Shown: piece after piece, positions 16,301 to 25,036 of the stretch
Numbering within the stretch: position 1 is the stretch's first letter
Layout: the number at the start of each line of letters is the position of its first letter
From: a virus
Direction: 5' to 3' (one strand)
Virus record (IMG/VR): IMGVR_UViG_3300046820_000915
Span: 1-45,539 of that record
Length of the DNA: 45,539 nucleotides
The notes under the pieces: model-generated
The model's input: only the letters and a program-made list of their open reading frames with translations
What the model was told of the DNA's origin: nothing
Database searches by the model: none
Made by a program: the position numbers and the translations under genes

Positions 16301-16994
16301 CATGTGAGTAATTTGTAGTTGCTGATGTGCCGTAACCTTCGGTATGTGAAACACTACCACTTGCTAGTGTTTGATAACCTTCGGCATGAGCACCAGAGTT
16401 TGTTGCTGATGTACCAAAGCCTTCAGCGTGTGAAAAATCACCACTAGCTAATGTTTTAGCACCTTCAGCATGAGCTGCAAAGGTTGTTGCCGATGTTGCA
16501 TTATATCTTGATTTAAAAGTATCGTAATAACCACCCTCGGCATGTGAACCTTCACCAATTGATATATTCTTGATACCTTCAACATGGCTTCCTCTACCTT
16601 GTGCCGTTGTTAAATAACCTTCGGCATGTGAATATAAACCACTAGCAATCGTTTCACGACCCTCAGCGTGAGCGGCCATTTCAGACGCTGTTGTTTTACT
16701 ACCCTCAGCGTGTGAATAATCACCACTAGCTGTTGTGTTATTACCTTCGGCAACAGAGTAATTTCCAGTTGAGTCCAATCCAGAGTCATTCAAAGCTTTT
16801 ATTGATTGATATCCAGTAGAACCAGAAACCCAATAAAGGTCAGCGGTTGAAACATTTAATAAATCAACTATTTGTTGTATGGTTGCTTTATATGAACTAC
16901 CATTTGGGTCTTGTGATTGGTCATTAACCAAAACAACGTGTAATAGGTCGGTTAATGCGATTGACGGTGCTATCGTTCTACTTGTTAATTTCAT
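13380..16994 (-). CDS. Giant YadA-head-like SHAEG-repeat fibre protein
   Basis: This 1204-residue protein is built almost wholly from about 60 degenerate ~14-residue repeats of the type SHAEGxxTxASGxx. This is the pattern of YadA/Hep_Hag head repeats, which form trimeric left-handed beta-rolls in bacterial adhesins. Residues 1-85 form a non-repeat cap (MKLTSRTIAPSIALTDLLHVV...), probably for attachment. A non-repeat segment (about 420-525) splits the array. Every ~120-180 residues a unit is lengthened by a loop ending in 'GGTAxGxxSHAEG'. The C-terminal ~45 residues are non-repeat, ending GLYLLKTGRTVYRKP. There is no signal peptide or outer-membrane anchor, so it is a phage fibre rather than an autotransporter. 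It is likely a host-recognition fibre. Confidence 0.85.
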   Translation of the reverse strand: MKLTSRTIAPSIALTDLLHVVLVNDQSQDPNGSSYKATIQQIVDLLNVSTADLYWVSGSTGYQSIKALNDSGLDSTGNYSVAEGNNTTASGDYSHAEGSKTTASEMAAHAEGRETIASGLYSHAEGYLTTAQGRGSHVEGIKNISIGEGSHAEGGYYDTFKSRYNATSATTFAAHAEGAKTLASGDFSHAEGFGTSATNSGAHAEGYQTLASGSVSHTEGYGTSATTNYSHAEGYRTLASGSQSHAEGSGTTASGISSHAEGAGTLASGSTSHAEGLQTSATTQAAHSEGWFTLASGAQSHAEGNTTIASGQDSHAEGFKSVASNYGSHAEGGYSLSSIKGGTASGIASHAEGLATLASGDASHAEGQGTSATTLYTHAQGQNTLASAIFAHAEGSGTTASGVASHAGGGKTIASGDTSFAHSFNSIAGGARSAVLGGQNITGNTADTVYVPYLNLNYAPSNDNALTQVLVRATDGTVKFRAASTLSGTAPTTVAMVWTAGTAAATAVLSGSNSSAIAANSVAEGNTTLASGRGSHSEGQNTIASSDASHAEGFFTIASGQGSHSQGYKSLAKGDYSHAEGGAATLLLSGGTASGEGSHAEGINTYATNIGAHAEGRATSATTQAAHAEGFSTLASSSYAHAEGQYTIASGQASHAEGLITKALGLYSHSEGSGTTANGIAAHVEGYNSIAFGQASHAEGLMTLASGQYSHAEGGFFNSKAGLLFSGGTAFGDGSHAEGVLTITQDVATHAEGYATSATTFAAHAEGQDTLASGSASHAEGAGTKALDEYTHAEGWFTTATTFAAHAEGSQTLASGFQSHAEGYGTKASGSTSHAEGGGSIAGGDNSHAEGGGSMTVGYASHAEGIYSLARGNGSHAEGGDFILGVPNLWISGGTAIGSGSHAEGILTIATGRASHAEGSGTTAVGNYSHAEGYNTTATNVASHAEGSGTSATGIYSHAEGVITKAIGTNSHAEGTLTIASGATSHAEGYKSLAQGDSSHAEGGSAQFNVSGGTAVGWSSHAEGIQTYATGNVSHAEGDGTRASGNRSHAEGILTIASGTYSHAQNDQTTASGQGSHAEGSGTIASGATAHAEGSGTKAYGDSSHAQNSQTTASGPASHAGGVNSIASGQTSFVHGQGSTAGGTNTVVLGASITGLVSNSTYVDRLSIKTYGPYDNDAQADADTTMPSGGLYLLKTGRTVYRKP
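13600..16750. repeat. Array of ~42-bp coding repeats (SHAEG units)
   Basis: Tandem degenerate ~42-bp units run on the minus strand, each including a TCACATGCxGAAGG-like core. They are interrupted at about 15430-15730 by unique sequence. Units are shortened or lengthened in places (loop units near 13965, 14335, 14830, 15235, 15980 and 16515). Codon-level divergence between units shows old, diversified duplication, with clear potential for recombination between copies. Confidence 0.85.
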
Positions 16995-17003
16995 CTTTTT
17001 TCT

Positions 17004-17017
17004 TTTATTTATAAATA
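17004..17017 (-). promoter_or_regulatory. TATTTATAAATAAA, possible late promoter for the SHAEG fibre gene
   Basis: On the minus strand TATTTATAAATAAA lies 9 bp upstream of the ATG at 16994 and contains an exact T4-type late box, TATAAATA. It is the best example in the window of the motif seen before several virion genes. The short distance to the ATG would give a very short leader. Confidence 0.45.
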
Positions 17018-17079
17018 TATTATGGTCATGAAATAAAACTTATTTATTCACATAAAACCTTAACTTAACTATTATAATT

Positions 17080-17661
17080 CTATATATATAACGCTGAACA
17101 AAACCAAGATGAAAATCCATCCAATGTTGTACCGTAAACATTATCACCATCACAGTATATAACAACTCCGAAATCCATAAGTTGTACGAAATAATTATAC
17201 GCTGTAGTTTGGTCATATTGTGATAAAATATCAGCAATTATACATATGTTTGTTGAGTCTTGTACTGTTGAGTATTCAATAAGTCCAGACTCAATAGGGT
17301 CACAACCTATCACATCGGTTAAATTAGTTATAACGCAATCATTAAAACCATCGCAACATTGGTTTTCAACTGGAATACCTACCTCAATAAAATTAGAGTA
17401 ATCGCTAACGGATGCAACATAATTAATACAACATGTTTGATTAAGTATACACCCATTTTCATTCCATGTATTATAGTATCTCCAGAACCTAACGTTACTA
17501 CTAATAAACGAAACATCACTACAATCTGGACAACAATAAACAGAGGTGCTACCAGTGAAACCACTGGTCATAGCCTCTATCAAAAATGCACCAGGATTTG
17601 CATTCATATAGTTGAATACTTTCGTTAAATAACCTTCATACGGGTTTTTATTACATGCCAT
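17080..17661 (-). CDS. Cysteine-rich protein, short paralogue of the 1100-residue virion protein
   Basis: A 193-residue protein with many cysteines, including CCPDC (43-47), TCC and QCC. It aligns along its length with the C-terminal ~190 residues of the next upstream gene: CCPDC in both, then D/E-x-GL-I/V-E-Y/H-ST (IESGLIEYSTVQDSTNICIIAD versus NGLVEHSTLKNDTALCVLAD), then LMDFGVVIYCDGDN versus IQTYGLVISCKNGN. It is therefore a partial duplication kept as a separate gene. No enzyme motif is seen. Context is structural. The cysteine pairs could form disulfides in the mature virion or bind metal; which of these is unresolved. Confidence 0.75.
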   Translation of the reverse strand: MACNKNPYEGYLTKVFNYMNANPGAFLIEAMTSGFTGSTSVYCCPDCSDVSFISSNVRFWRYYNTWNENGCILNQTCCINYVASVSDYSNFIEVGIPVENQCCDGFNDCVITNLTDVIGCDPIESGLIEYSTVQDSTNICIIADILSQYDQTTAYNYFVQLMDFGVVIYCDGDNVYGTTLDGFSSWFCSALYI

Positions 17662-17683
17662 AGTTTTTTAATTTATTTTTTTT

Positions 17684-20600
17684 TTATTTACGTACTTTAA
17701 TTGGTTTAGCTGGTTTAAGAGAATTGTCAAGTTTCAATAACCTTAAATAAGTTTCAATACCCGTAAATCTTATGTTTCCATTTTTACATGAAATAACCAA
17801 CCCATAGGTTTGTATTAGTTGCATTAAATTTGTATTAAACACACTGTCGTAAGACGATAATGAATCAGCTAAAACACATAGTGCGGTATCATTCTTTAGC
17901 GTTGAGTGTTCTACCAAGCCATTATCCATAATTGTTTCAAAATCTACTACTGATTCAAATTCTGGTAAACATTCTATAAAGTTATCATTTTCACAACCAA
18001 CACCAACACTGTAATCTTTATAGTATTGTCTTGGTGGTAATAAAGAACCTAGACTAGTTGATAAATAATCGTAACCCATATCACCCGTGGCATAATTAAA
18101 ACAACATAAATTAACACCCAATGCTTCTACTAATTTAGCATAATCAACGAATCCCTTGTTAGATGCTAATATATATGGTTCGCAATCTGGGCAACAGAAA
18201 TCACAATTAGGTAATATTAATCCGTTTATCAATAACGACTCTATATTTTCACAATTCGCAGCATAGTCGATAAAGAATTTCATTGGGTTTATACATTCTT
18301 TTGGTGGTGCTTCGGCACATAAGTTTCCATAAGGGAAATTAACATCAATAACATCGTCCATGATAACACTTCCAATAAATTCTGACCCCCAGTTCAACTG
18401 TGCTAAACATAATTCATTACATACTGAATAAGTTGGTTTGGTTTTTAGTTCACCGTCATTTTCTTGTGTAATGATAGATGTGATAACTTCAACATCCATA
18501 CATTGACCAGAAATGCCATTTATCGGACTCAATACATTTAAACATTGATATGGATTGCCACAGAACAATGATGAATATGATTTGTATTTGAATTTTTGTT
18601 GGTCGAATATTGTATTTGTATAAATTCTAACACTACCCCAAATAGTTGTTGCTGGAATAACTTGCTCGATGATATCAACCCAATAGTTACCAACCAAATT
18701 GGCAAATTGTTCCATTGTATAATAATCAAAGGCCGAACTAGTTGTATCACAGTATAAATAACTACGTAGATATCTTTCGTATAACGCTCTAAGTGTTGGG
18801 TACGCAGAAATTGTTTTTCTATTTTTTACGTTGATTAATTCAGAAACCATAAGGTTTTGAAAATCTTCAATTGTTTTGATAGTGGAAATGTCGGTTGTTA
18901 GTAAAGACGTAAAATCTATCTTATCATCACCACAACAAATTGATGCTGAGTAATTGTTGTTATCAACAAATACACCATCCATAAATTCATAAACATATTC
19001 GTCTTCAAAGTTAAAACATTCATCATCTTGGAAGGTTTTGTTACCACATTCTAAACATGGGTCACAAATTGTAACTCCTGTTAATAAACAAGGGTTATCT
19101 GATAAATAACACCAAACGTCTGTTTCAACACCTTGTGCCATATTCATATCCAAATCAATCTCTTTTGTGTTGATGATTAATCGCTCATCATTAACATCGT
19201 AGTCGGTTTGACGGATAGGATTATTACCTAAGTTATTTCTAATATCAAATTCTCTATTAACAAATGATGTATTATTTAACCATGATTTTTTATTGTCAAC
19301 AATTCTAGTTAGGTTAAATCCAGGTGATTGCGTTAAAAATATGTTAGTACCGTCAACACTAGTACAAACCTTTGTTAAAGCTATTTGGTCAATCAATACA
19401 CAGAAATTACCACATGAACTATTAACCTTAAGACTTATTTTTATCTTTTTATTCGCTATCATTTGGATTGTATCAGCATCGTTAATAACTTCATTATAAT
19501 GTAGCCATTGTGAGCCTAAAATGTTTGCTGAAAGAGAATTATTAAAATCTTGTACCGAAACTAACCCAGAATTATTAAATAATTCAGTTATGAAATAATC
19601 TTTGATTTTCCCACATTCAGATACATTATTTTCTGGATTATGATATGTCTCAGCTTGTGTTTCATTTAAAAACTCTGGGTAATACAACGCTGTACATCCA
19701 GTAGCCCATGTTTCAGAACTGTTAGGTTCACCACAAACAAAGAAACCGCTATTATCACCATGTGTTGTTAAATAACTATATAAGTTACCAGCACCTATTG
19801 CTGGAAATAAATGATATTCATGTGCGGGTGTTAAATCACCGTTAGGTTCAACAACATCGATTGTCATAGATACATCTAGTGTTTCTAAAATACCAATTGG
19901 TGACTCGCATAACCCAACGGCATCACCTTTAGCTGTTTGTGCATTTGTTAACTGCGTTTGCAATTCTGCTAATTTAGTCTCACACTCCGCTTGTAGTTTT
20001 AATATTGCATCAATTTGATTTTTAACATTTGTTTTTGCCCCAAATGGTGTTACACACTCAATGAATAAAAGAGTGTTTGAAGTTGCTATATAATTATTGT
20101 TTAAATCAGATAATCGACCTACATCATCGCATGTATATGATTTTGGGTCGCCAGCAATAAATTGTTGATATCTGTTTGTTCCTAAAATGTTTTCCCATTC
20201 TTTTAGTCCATCTGGTTCTGTTAAACAAAACGTTACTGATGTAGTTTTTGTTGGTGAACTCAAAACAGTTGCACTGTTAGGGTATGAAAACGGTGCTAAA
20301 CCACCACCAAAACCAGTATTTTTAAATGGTAGGTCTTGTGTTGGTGTTATTTTTATTGCGGTTGTTGGTAGTGGTGTGTCGATAATTCTAGGGTCGGTAC
20401 TAGGTATTGGGAATGCCTCACACGTTATTGAATATTTTAGATTATTAAATTCTTTTAAAAGGTAGTCTAATTGTGAGCTGATTTCTTCACATATAACGCT
20501 TTGCTCCGCAATTTTATTTTGTAATGATGTTATTTCTTTAGCTATCGATGGGTCTAACTTTTTAACTGGTGACATAATAGCACCAAGTGTATCACAATCA

Positions 20601-20986
20601 AATTTAAAAAGATAATCAAAATCAACAACCAATGAACATGTTTCATCGTTTTCATAATAAAAAATAGTACCGTCATTACCTTTAGGGTTCAACACGATTT
20701 TAAATGGTTTATCCACCCCACAACCTTCACTAGTAGCTTGTGACCATCTACATTTTTGTGCATCTAAGTCATAAAAATAGTTTTCGTTTTTTATTTTCTT
20801 TAATACCTCACAACAAGATTTCGTCACTACATACGGTGTTTGTATATTATTGCTATTTGGCATATATACGGATATTGTACCGTCTGAATTTTTAATCAAA
20901 CCGTTGGTAGAGAAAACTTTTTCCCAGAATTTTTTGCATTCTGCTGTAATCTGTTCTGGGCTAATACCAGTAAACACTTGTGCCAT
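17684..20986 (-). CDS. Large cysteine-rich virion protein of unknown function
   Basis: An 1100-residue protein that is not recognised. Two short coiled-coil segments are visible (about 140-180, KEITSLQNKIAEQ...SQLDYLLKEFNNL; about 330-355, AECETKLAELQTQLTNAQTAKG). Cysteines are numerous throughout and often paired (SCC, CCG, CCPDC, LCC). The C-terminal ~190 residues (from about 900) are the duplicated domain found alone in the neighbouring gene. There is no signal peptide or transmembrane segment, so any disulfides would form after lysis or outside the host cytoplasm. Position among baseplate and fibre genes and size suggest a baseplate-peripheral or fibre component. Confidence 0.75.
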   Translation of the reverse strand: MAQVFTGISPEQITAECKKFWEKVFSTNGLIKNSDGTISVYMPNSNNIQTPYVVTKSCCEVLKKIKNENYFYDLDAQKCRWSQATSEGCGVDKPFKIVLNPKGNDGTIFYYENDETCSLVVDFDYLFKFDCDTLGAIMSPVKKLDPSIAKEITSLQNKIAEQSVICEEISSQLDYLLKEFNNLKYSITCEAFPIPSTDPRIIDTPLPTTAIKITPTQDLPFKNTGFGGGLAPFSYPNSATVLSSPTKTTSVTFCLTEPDGLKEWENILGTNRYQQFIAGDPKSYTCDDVGRLSDLNNNYIATSNTLLFIECVTPFGAKTNVKNQIDAILKLQAECETKLAELQTQLTNAQTAKGDAVGLCESPIGILETLDVSMTIDVVEPNGDLTPAHEYHLFPAIGAGNLYSYLTTHGDNSGFFVCGEPNSSETWATGCTALYYPEFLNETQAETYHNPENNVSECGKIKDYFITELFNNSGLVSVQDFNNSLSANILGSQWLHYNEVINDADTIQMIANKKIKISLKVNSSCGNFCVLIDQIALTKVCTSVDGTNIFLTQSPGFNLTRIVDNKKSWLNNTSFVNREFDIRNNLGNNPIRQTDYDVNDERLIINTKEIDLDMNMAQGVETDVWCYLSDNPCLLTGVTICDPCLECGNKTFQDDECFNFEDEYVYEFMDGVFVDNNNYSASICCGDDKIDFTSLLTTDISTIKTIEDFQNLMVSELINVKNRKTISAYPTLRALYERYLRSYLYCDTTSSAFDYYTMEQFANLVGNYWVDIIEQVIPATTIWGSVRIYTNTIFDQQKFKYKSYSSLFCGNPYQCLNVLSPINGISGQCMDVEVITSIITQENDGELKTKPTYSVCNELCLAQLNWGSEFIGSVIMDDVIDVNFPYGNLCAEAPPKECINPMKFFIDYAANCENIESLLINGLILPNCDFCCPDCEPYILASNKGFVDYAKLVEALGVNLCCFNYATGDMGYDYLSTSLGSLLPPRQYYKDYSVGVGCENDNFIECLPEFESVVDFETIMDNGLVEHSTLKNDTALCVLADSLSSYDSVFNTNLMQLIQTYGLVISCKNGNIRFTGIETYLRLLKLDNSLKPAKPIKVRK

Positions 20987-20998
20987 ATTTTTATTTTA

Positions 20999-21007
20999 TT
21001 ATAAGTA
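20999..21007 (-). promoter_or_regulatory. TACTTATAA motif, possible late promoter
   Basis: On the minus strand TACTTATAATAAAATAAA lies 12 bp before the ATG of the 1100-residue protein. It differs at one base from TATTTATAA, and the same A-rich spacer follows. Tentative because of the AT-rich context. Confidence 0.35.
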
Positions 21008-21024
21008 TTTGTTTAATCTTTAAT

Positions 21025-24000
21025 TTAACAATTAGGTAGTGTATTAAAATTAATTATGTTTTGTACAACACCATTTGCTATTTGTAATACATAACTGTTA
21101 TTTGCAATTAAGCCAGTGTTCACCGTACTACTAGTGGTATATACCGTTATAGAGTAGTTTCCATTTAATGTTGTGTAAGGTGTTGCACCATTTGTGTTAC
21201 TCATATATAATTGAGTCCCATTTGCAATCGATTCAAAGCTCCATGGTTGTGGGTTTGGTCCAACTATACCGCTATTTTGGAACATTGTTGGATAATTAAG
21301 CGTTGTACACTTAACTTGTTGTGTTGTAAGGGTATTCAATGGATACGTTACAAAACTACCACCTTTAATAGGATATGTTACTTCAGAGAAAATTCTATAG
21401 CTTATGCTAGGTGCTGTTTTTACTGGAAAGTTTAAATTACAACAATCTTTTTTATCAGCTCTCATCTTAAAGAAATTCATTAATACATCAAAATTTTGTA
21501 ACCCATAAGTTGTTAATTTACAACCAATACCCACTTCTCCAGTATACGGGTCAATAGTATTAGGTACGGGTGTTGTCCAGTTTGGTGGACAATGTGAACC
21601 ATCTGGTGTTACAACTTTTTTGACACCAGAACCATATAACGTGGTAAATTCACAAAACGGTGTTGCTGTTGGTGAACCAACAGGTAAATCAATAGGTTTT
21701 GAGTTCAAATACCAATTACATGATATATTGCAACCACATCTTGGGGAATGACAACACGCATAACCACTACTAACAACGTTTGTTTTAGGGTCAACATAGT
21801 CAGTGTATACTGGTGAACCACCTAACGCCTTACAACATTCTCTATCTGTGAAAATTGAAGTTAAAATAACATTGTTACCATTAAAAGTGTATACTGTACC
21901 ATCTTGATTATATTGATAGTACTGGAACACATAGTAACCAGTTTCTTGGTCTTTTTTAGGTTCAAATCCTAACGTACTACATGGTTTTGGTACGGGTGCT
22001 GTTATTTTTTTAACACAAACACTTAAAGAGTCATCACTACCAGCACAAGGGCAACCACATGCCGATAAGAAATCTGTTGGCATTGGGTCTGGTACTATTT
22101 CACTAGTTACAACAACACAGTCGCTTAAATCTGTTCCGTCATTGTTAACTACGTCTACATAGGTGTTACCAGTATAATCTGTTATTTGACCTAAGTTATA
22201 GTTTATAAATAAATTTGTTGACCCAGACATAATTGTTTCTCCGCTAATTGTCACAGCTGAGAAATTTGGTATAAGCGTTCTAAGTTGGTTGATGTATTTG
22301 TATCCACCGTCATAAGGCCCTACGTGTGGGTTGTTTCCAGTTAAAATATCAATAACAGAATTGGCACCACCTGTTTCTCTATACCAAAGACCATTGTTTT
22401 GGAAGTACATATCTGGGGTGTCAGCGAAGAATCTAGGATAACCATCACTATCGATTGGATATTTTGATAAATCAGTTTCTAAACCATTTAACTCTAATGC
22501 TTGATACATTAACATTGTGTCTATTGGGCCATCGGCTCTGTATATGTATTCATTAAATTCTACAAGGCCTTGAGGGGTACCTATAAATCTTAGCAAAAAT
22601 TCTACTGATTTTCTAGCACCTTTTGATTTCCATATCCATGGTGAGTTAAGGATTAATCTTCTCCATAATTCGACATCCGCTTCAGCTGCTGTAAGTCCAA
22701 CACTTTGACCAGAATATTCTGAATTTGTTGTTTTAACGTAGTTTGAAAGAAGGTCATTCTCCATCACAGATGAAATCAAATCCCAACCTAATACTCTAGC
22801 TAAATCTTTTAAATAATTGTCTGGTGTGTTATCTTTTTTATCGTAACTAACAGTATGTGCGAATGAAATACCTAAAATAAATTTATTTATTTCGTCAAAT
22901 TCTCTACCATATATGTTAAGTGTTTTATTAACTTTTTGACCAGAAGTGTCCAAGTGTTCTTCAGCTAAATGAACTGGTGTTGTATCAAAAGCAGATATTG
23001 ATTCAGAAACCAAAAACCTATTCATTAGGTTACTAATATATAAATCGTTGTTGTCAGAAATAGTTAATAGTTCTGAAACATAAGACACATAATCACTACT
23101 ATTAAAATCAATATTATAACCATCTGAAACTGGCCAAGTAATTGTTTTATCAACATACGAAATAACACCCGTTTCACCTTTGATTGGGTAATTGAATGTC
23201 GCTGTATATAACGGAGAAACCATTCTGTTTAACAAGTAAGCTTCAAACTCATCCAACCCGTTAAAAAATTCGTCTCCTTTTGTTTTGTTTGGTTTAATGT
23301 GGTAGCTAGTTGTTGTTGGTTTACCAGAGAACACGTCACCTTTAACATTTAAGTAAATGTAATCATTTGTAAGATTTGTAGACCCAGTAAAACCAACAAC
23401 ATCATATTCCAATCCATCTAACAAAATAACGTATGATGGGTAGTTTACTGTGATGTTTCTTAAATCATTTGTTTCATTAAATGTGTCAGCTATACTTCCA
23501 TTTGTTAAATAATTCAAATTAAAATTATTGATTATTAATGTTGTATCAACTTTGAAATTTGACGTGTCAGAAACTATATCGTAAGTGTAGTTGGTGAACG
23601 TGTTTGCGATAATAGATTGCCCAATTTCAGAAGTGTAAAAAGGTGTTAAATATAATGATGCTGGCCAATTTGTGATGATGTTTTCTAATGAAACTCTAAC
23701 GAATTCACTTAATGACCCAAACAACGCATAGTATTTTAATTTAGATTTGTCTAAATTAAGATATACACCAGCATTATTTTGTAATAAAATTTTTGTTTGT
23801 TCAACCGTTAAATCTAAGTCATTTAAAGAGATAAAATCAGAAAAACTACTAGTTAAGAAGTTTTTATTAGTTTTAGGGTCCATATTGGTAGTAATGGAAA
23901 AGTTACCCATTGTAAATAATGGGGTACCGCCATCACTAGCTAATTGGACACCAACTAAATCTGGGCTAAAATTTCTATATTCTATGTTGCCATTATAAAC

Positions 24001-24042
24001 TTCTTTTTTTACATAGCCAGCTACCTTAATGTTATCGCTCAT
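21025..24042 (-). CDS. Large baseplate/tail protein of unknown exact role
   Basis: A 1005-residue virion-type protein without a function I can name. The N-terminal two thirds is mixed alpha/beta. It includes a well-formed helical region (ELWRRLILNSPWIWKSKGAR then KSVEFLLRFIGTPQGLVEF, about 455-493) that looks like a conserved core. From about 650 it becomes cysteine-rich (CGCPC, ECC, ACCHSPRCGCNISC), resembling the two cysteine-rich genes downstream in composition. Size and place between gp6 and the fibres are comparable to large T4 wedge proteins such as gp7 or gp10, but no residue-level match supports naming it so. It starts 8 bp after the preceding gene. Confidence 0.75.
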   Translation of the reverse strand: MSDNIKVAGYVKKEVYNGNIEYRNFSPDLVGVQLASDGGTPLFTMGNFSITTNMDPKTNKNFLTSSFSDFISLNDLDLTVEQTKILLQNNAGVYLNLDKSKLKYYALFGSLSEFVRVSLENIITNWPASLYLTPFYTSEIGQSIIANTFTNYTYDIVSDTSNFKVDTTLIINNFNLNYLTNGSIADTFNETNDLRNITVNYPSYVILLDGLEYDVVGFTGSTNLTNDYIYLNVKGDVFSGKPTTTSYHIKPNKTKGDEFFNGLDEFEAYLLNRMVSPLYTATFNYPIKGETGVISYVDKTITWPVSDGYNIDFNSSDYVSYVSELLTISDNNDLYISNLMNRFLVSESISAFDTTPVHLAEEHLDTSGQKVNKTLNIYGREFDEINKFILGISFAHTVSYDKKDNTPDNYLKDLARVLGWDLISSVMENDLLSNYVKTTNSEYSGQSVGLTAAEADVELWRRLILNSPWIWKSKGARKSVEFLLRFIGTPQGLVEFNEYIYRADGPIDTMLMYQALELNGLETDLSKYPIDSDGYPRFFADTPDMYFQNNGLWYRETGGANSVIDILTGNNPHVGPYDGGYKYINQLRTLIPNFSAVTISGETIMSGSTNLFINYNLGQITDYTGNTYVDVVNNDGTDLSDCVVVTSEIVPDPMPTDFLSACGCPCAGSDDSLSVCVKKITAPVPKPCSTLGFEPKKDQETGYYVFQYYQYNQDGTVYTFNGNNVILTSIFTDRECCKALGGSPVYTDYVDPKTNVVSSGYACCHSPRCGCNISCNWYLNSKPIDLPVGSPTATPFCEFTTLYGSGVKKVVTPDGSHCPPNWTTPVPNTIDPYTGEVGIGCKLTTYGLQNFDVLMNFFKMRADKKDCCNLNFPVKTAPSISYRIFSEVTYPIKGGSFVTYPLNTLTTQQVKCTTLNYPTMFQNSGIVGPNPQPWSFESIANGTQLYMSNTNGATPYTTLNGNYSITVYTTSSTVNTGLIANNSYVLQIANGVVQNIINFNTLPNC

Positions 24043-24050
24043 TTTTTATC

Positions 24051-24986
24051 TTAGATTGTTGTTATATTATTAAATGCTTTAGCGAAATCAATACTAGTTT
24101 TTTCTTCTCTAATCTCAAATAATGGTTTACCAGTAAATTTATCTTTGATTTCGTATAAGTTGTATTGTTTGTAAATTTCATTACTAAAGTTGTAAATAGT
24201 GTATACACCATCTTCAAGTGACTTGCTTTGGTTACCAAATAATGCAAATGCAAGTGTTTCAATGTCATGTTGAACCATTTCTACCTCAATCATGATTGGG
24301 TTGAAGAATGTGTTTGTAATTATAACTTGTTGATTTGGTTGTCCAATAAATGGCAACGCATTTGGTTTAACATTTGAAGCACTCGCTGGAGATACAGTAC
24401 AAAAAGTAAGAGTAGAGTTATCGTTAAATCTATAACGGATAGCTTTTTGATTAGAATTAGTAAGGTTTTGATTTACTGGTTCTGCTCTATTGTTTGATGT
24501 GATTACTCTGAAGAAATTGTTTAATTTAGCATCGTTAGCACTAGTAGTTGTGTTTAAATACTCAACTCTATATCCAACTAAACCATCGTTTTCAAACTTA
24601 CTAAGAAAGTTAGCTGGTACACTTGAAAGGTCGAATAAAAGACCTTTTGTATCTGGAAATGCCGATAAAACTCCAACGTCAACAATTTTTGTTCTAATTT
24701 CAACTGGTTTAATCATAATAGTATAAAACCCCTTAGCACCAAAAGTACTTGAAGGTAATTTTAGTGTATACATACCACCAAATATTTGAAAATTAGACGC
24801 AGATAACCCAGATTGTATTTTATTTTCAATCGGTGTGTCTATTTTTATTAATACTTGTGTAGGGTCTAATTTTGTTAGTTTTGAGTCACCAATTTTATCC
24901 CTAGATGGTGTATAATGATAAAAAATCTCTACGTCATCTGGTGAAATATCTGCTGGTCTTACTATACCGTATGTTCCTGTTGCCAT
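24051..24986 (-). CDS. Putative tail/baseplate protein
   Basis: A 311-residue beta-rich protein, function unknown. A central stretch GGMYTLKLPSSTFGAKGFYTI, followed about 30 residues later by LLFDLS, matches a stretch of the next upstream gene (DKYTLRLPSSSAS ... VNFDVS). The two probably descend from one ancestor. No signal peptide, membrane segment or catalytic motif is seen. It lies 8 bp before the 1005-residue gene within the minus-strand virion cluster, and a 50-bp AT-rich gap precedes it. Confidence 0.7.
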   Translation of the reverse strand: MATGTYGIVRPADISPDDVEIFYHYTPSRDKIGDSKLTKLDPTQVLIKIDTPIENKIQSGLSASNFQIFGGMYTLKLPSSTFGAKGFYTIMIKPVEIRTKIVDVGVLSAFPDTKGLLFDLSSVPANFLSKFENDGLVGYRVEYLNTTTSANDAKLNNFFRVITSNNRAEPVNQNLTNSNQKAIRYRFNDNSTLTFCTVSPASASNVKPNALPFIGQPNQQVIITNTFFNPIMIEVEMVQHDIETLAFALFGNQSKSLEDGVYTIYNFSNEIYKQYNLYEIKDKFTGKPLFEIREEKTSIDFAKAFNNITTI

Positions 24987-25036
24987 TCTTTTTAATTTTT
25001 ATTTAATATAATCTTTTTTTTGAAAAAGTATAATTT

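Noticed and set aside
13380-16994. Regular short repeats that might suggest a CRISPR array
   Set aside because: Units are contiguous, multiples of three, and translate into a continuous SHAEG-repeat protein; there are no unique equal-length spacers between identical repeats.
13380-16994. Bacterial trimeric autotransporter adhesin
   Set aside because: The head-type repeats fit, but there is no signal peptide, stalk or C-terminal membrane-anchor barrel, and all neighbours are phage virion genes.
17040-17237. 65-residue minus-strand frame overlapping the end of the 193-residue cysteine-rich gene
   Set aside because: Lies out of frame with the cysteine-rich gene, whose paralogy to its neighbour confirms the correct frame.
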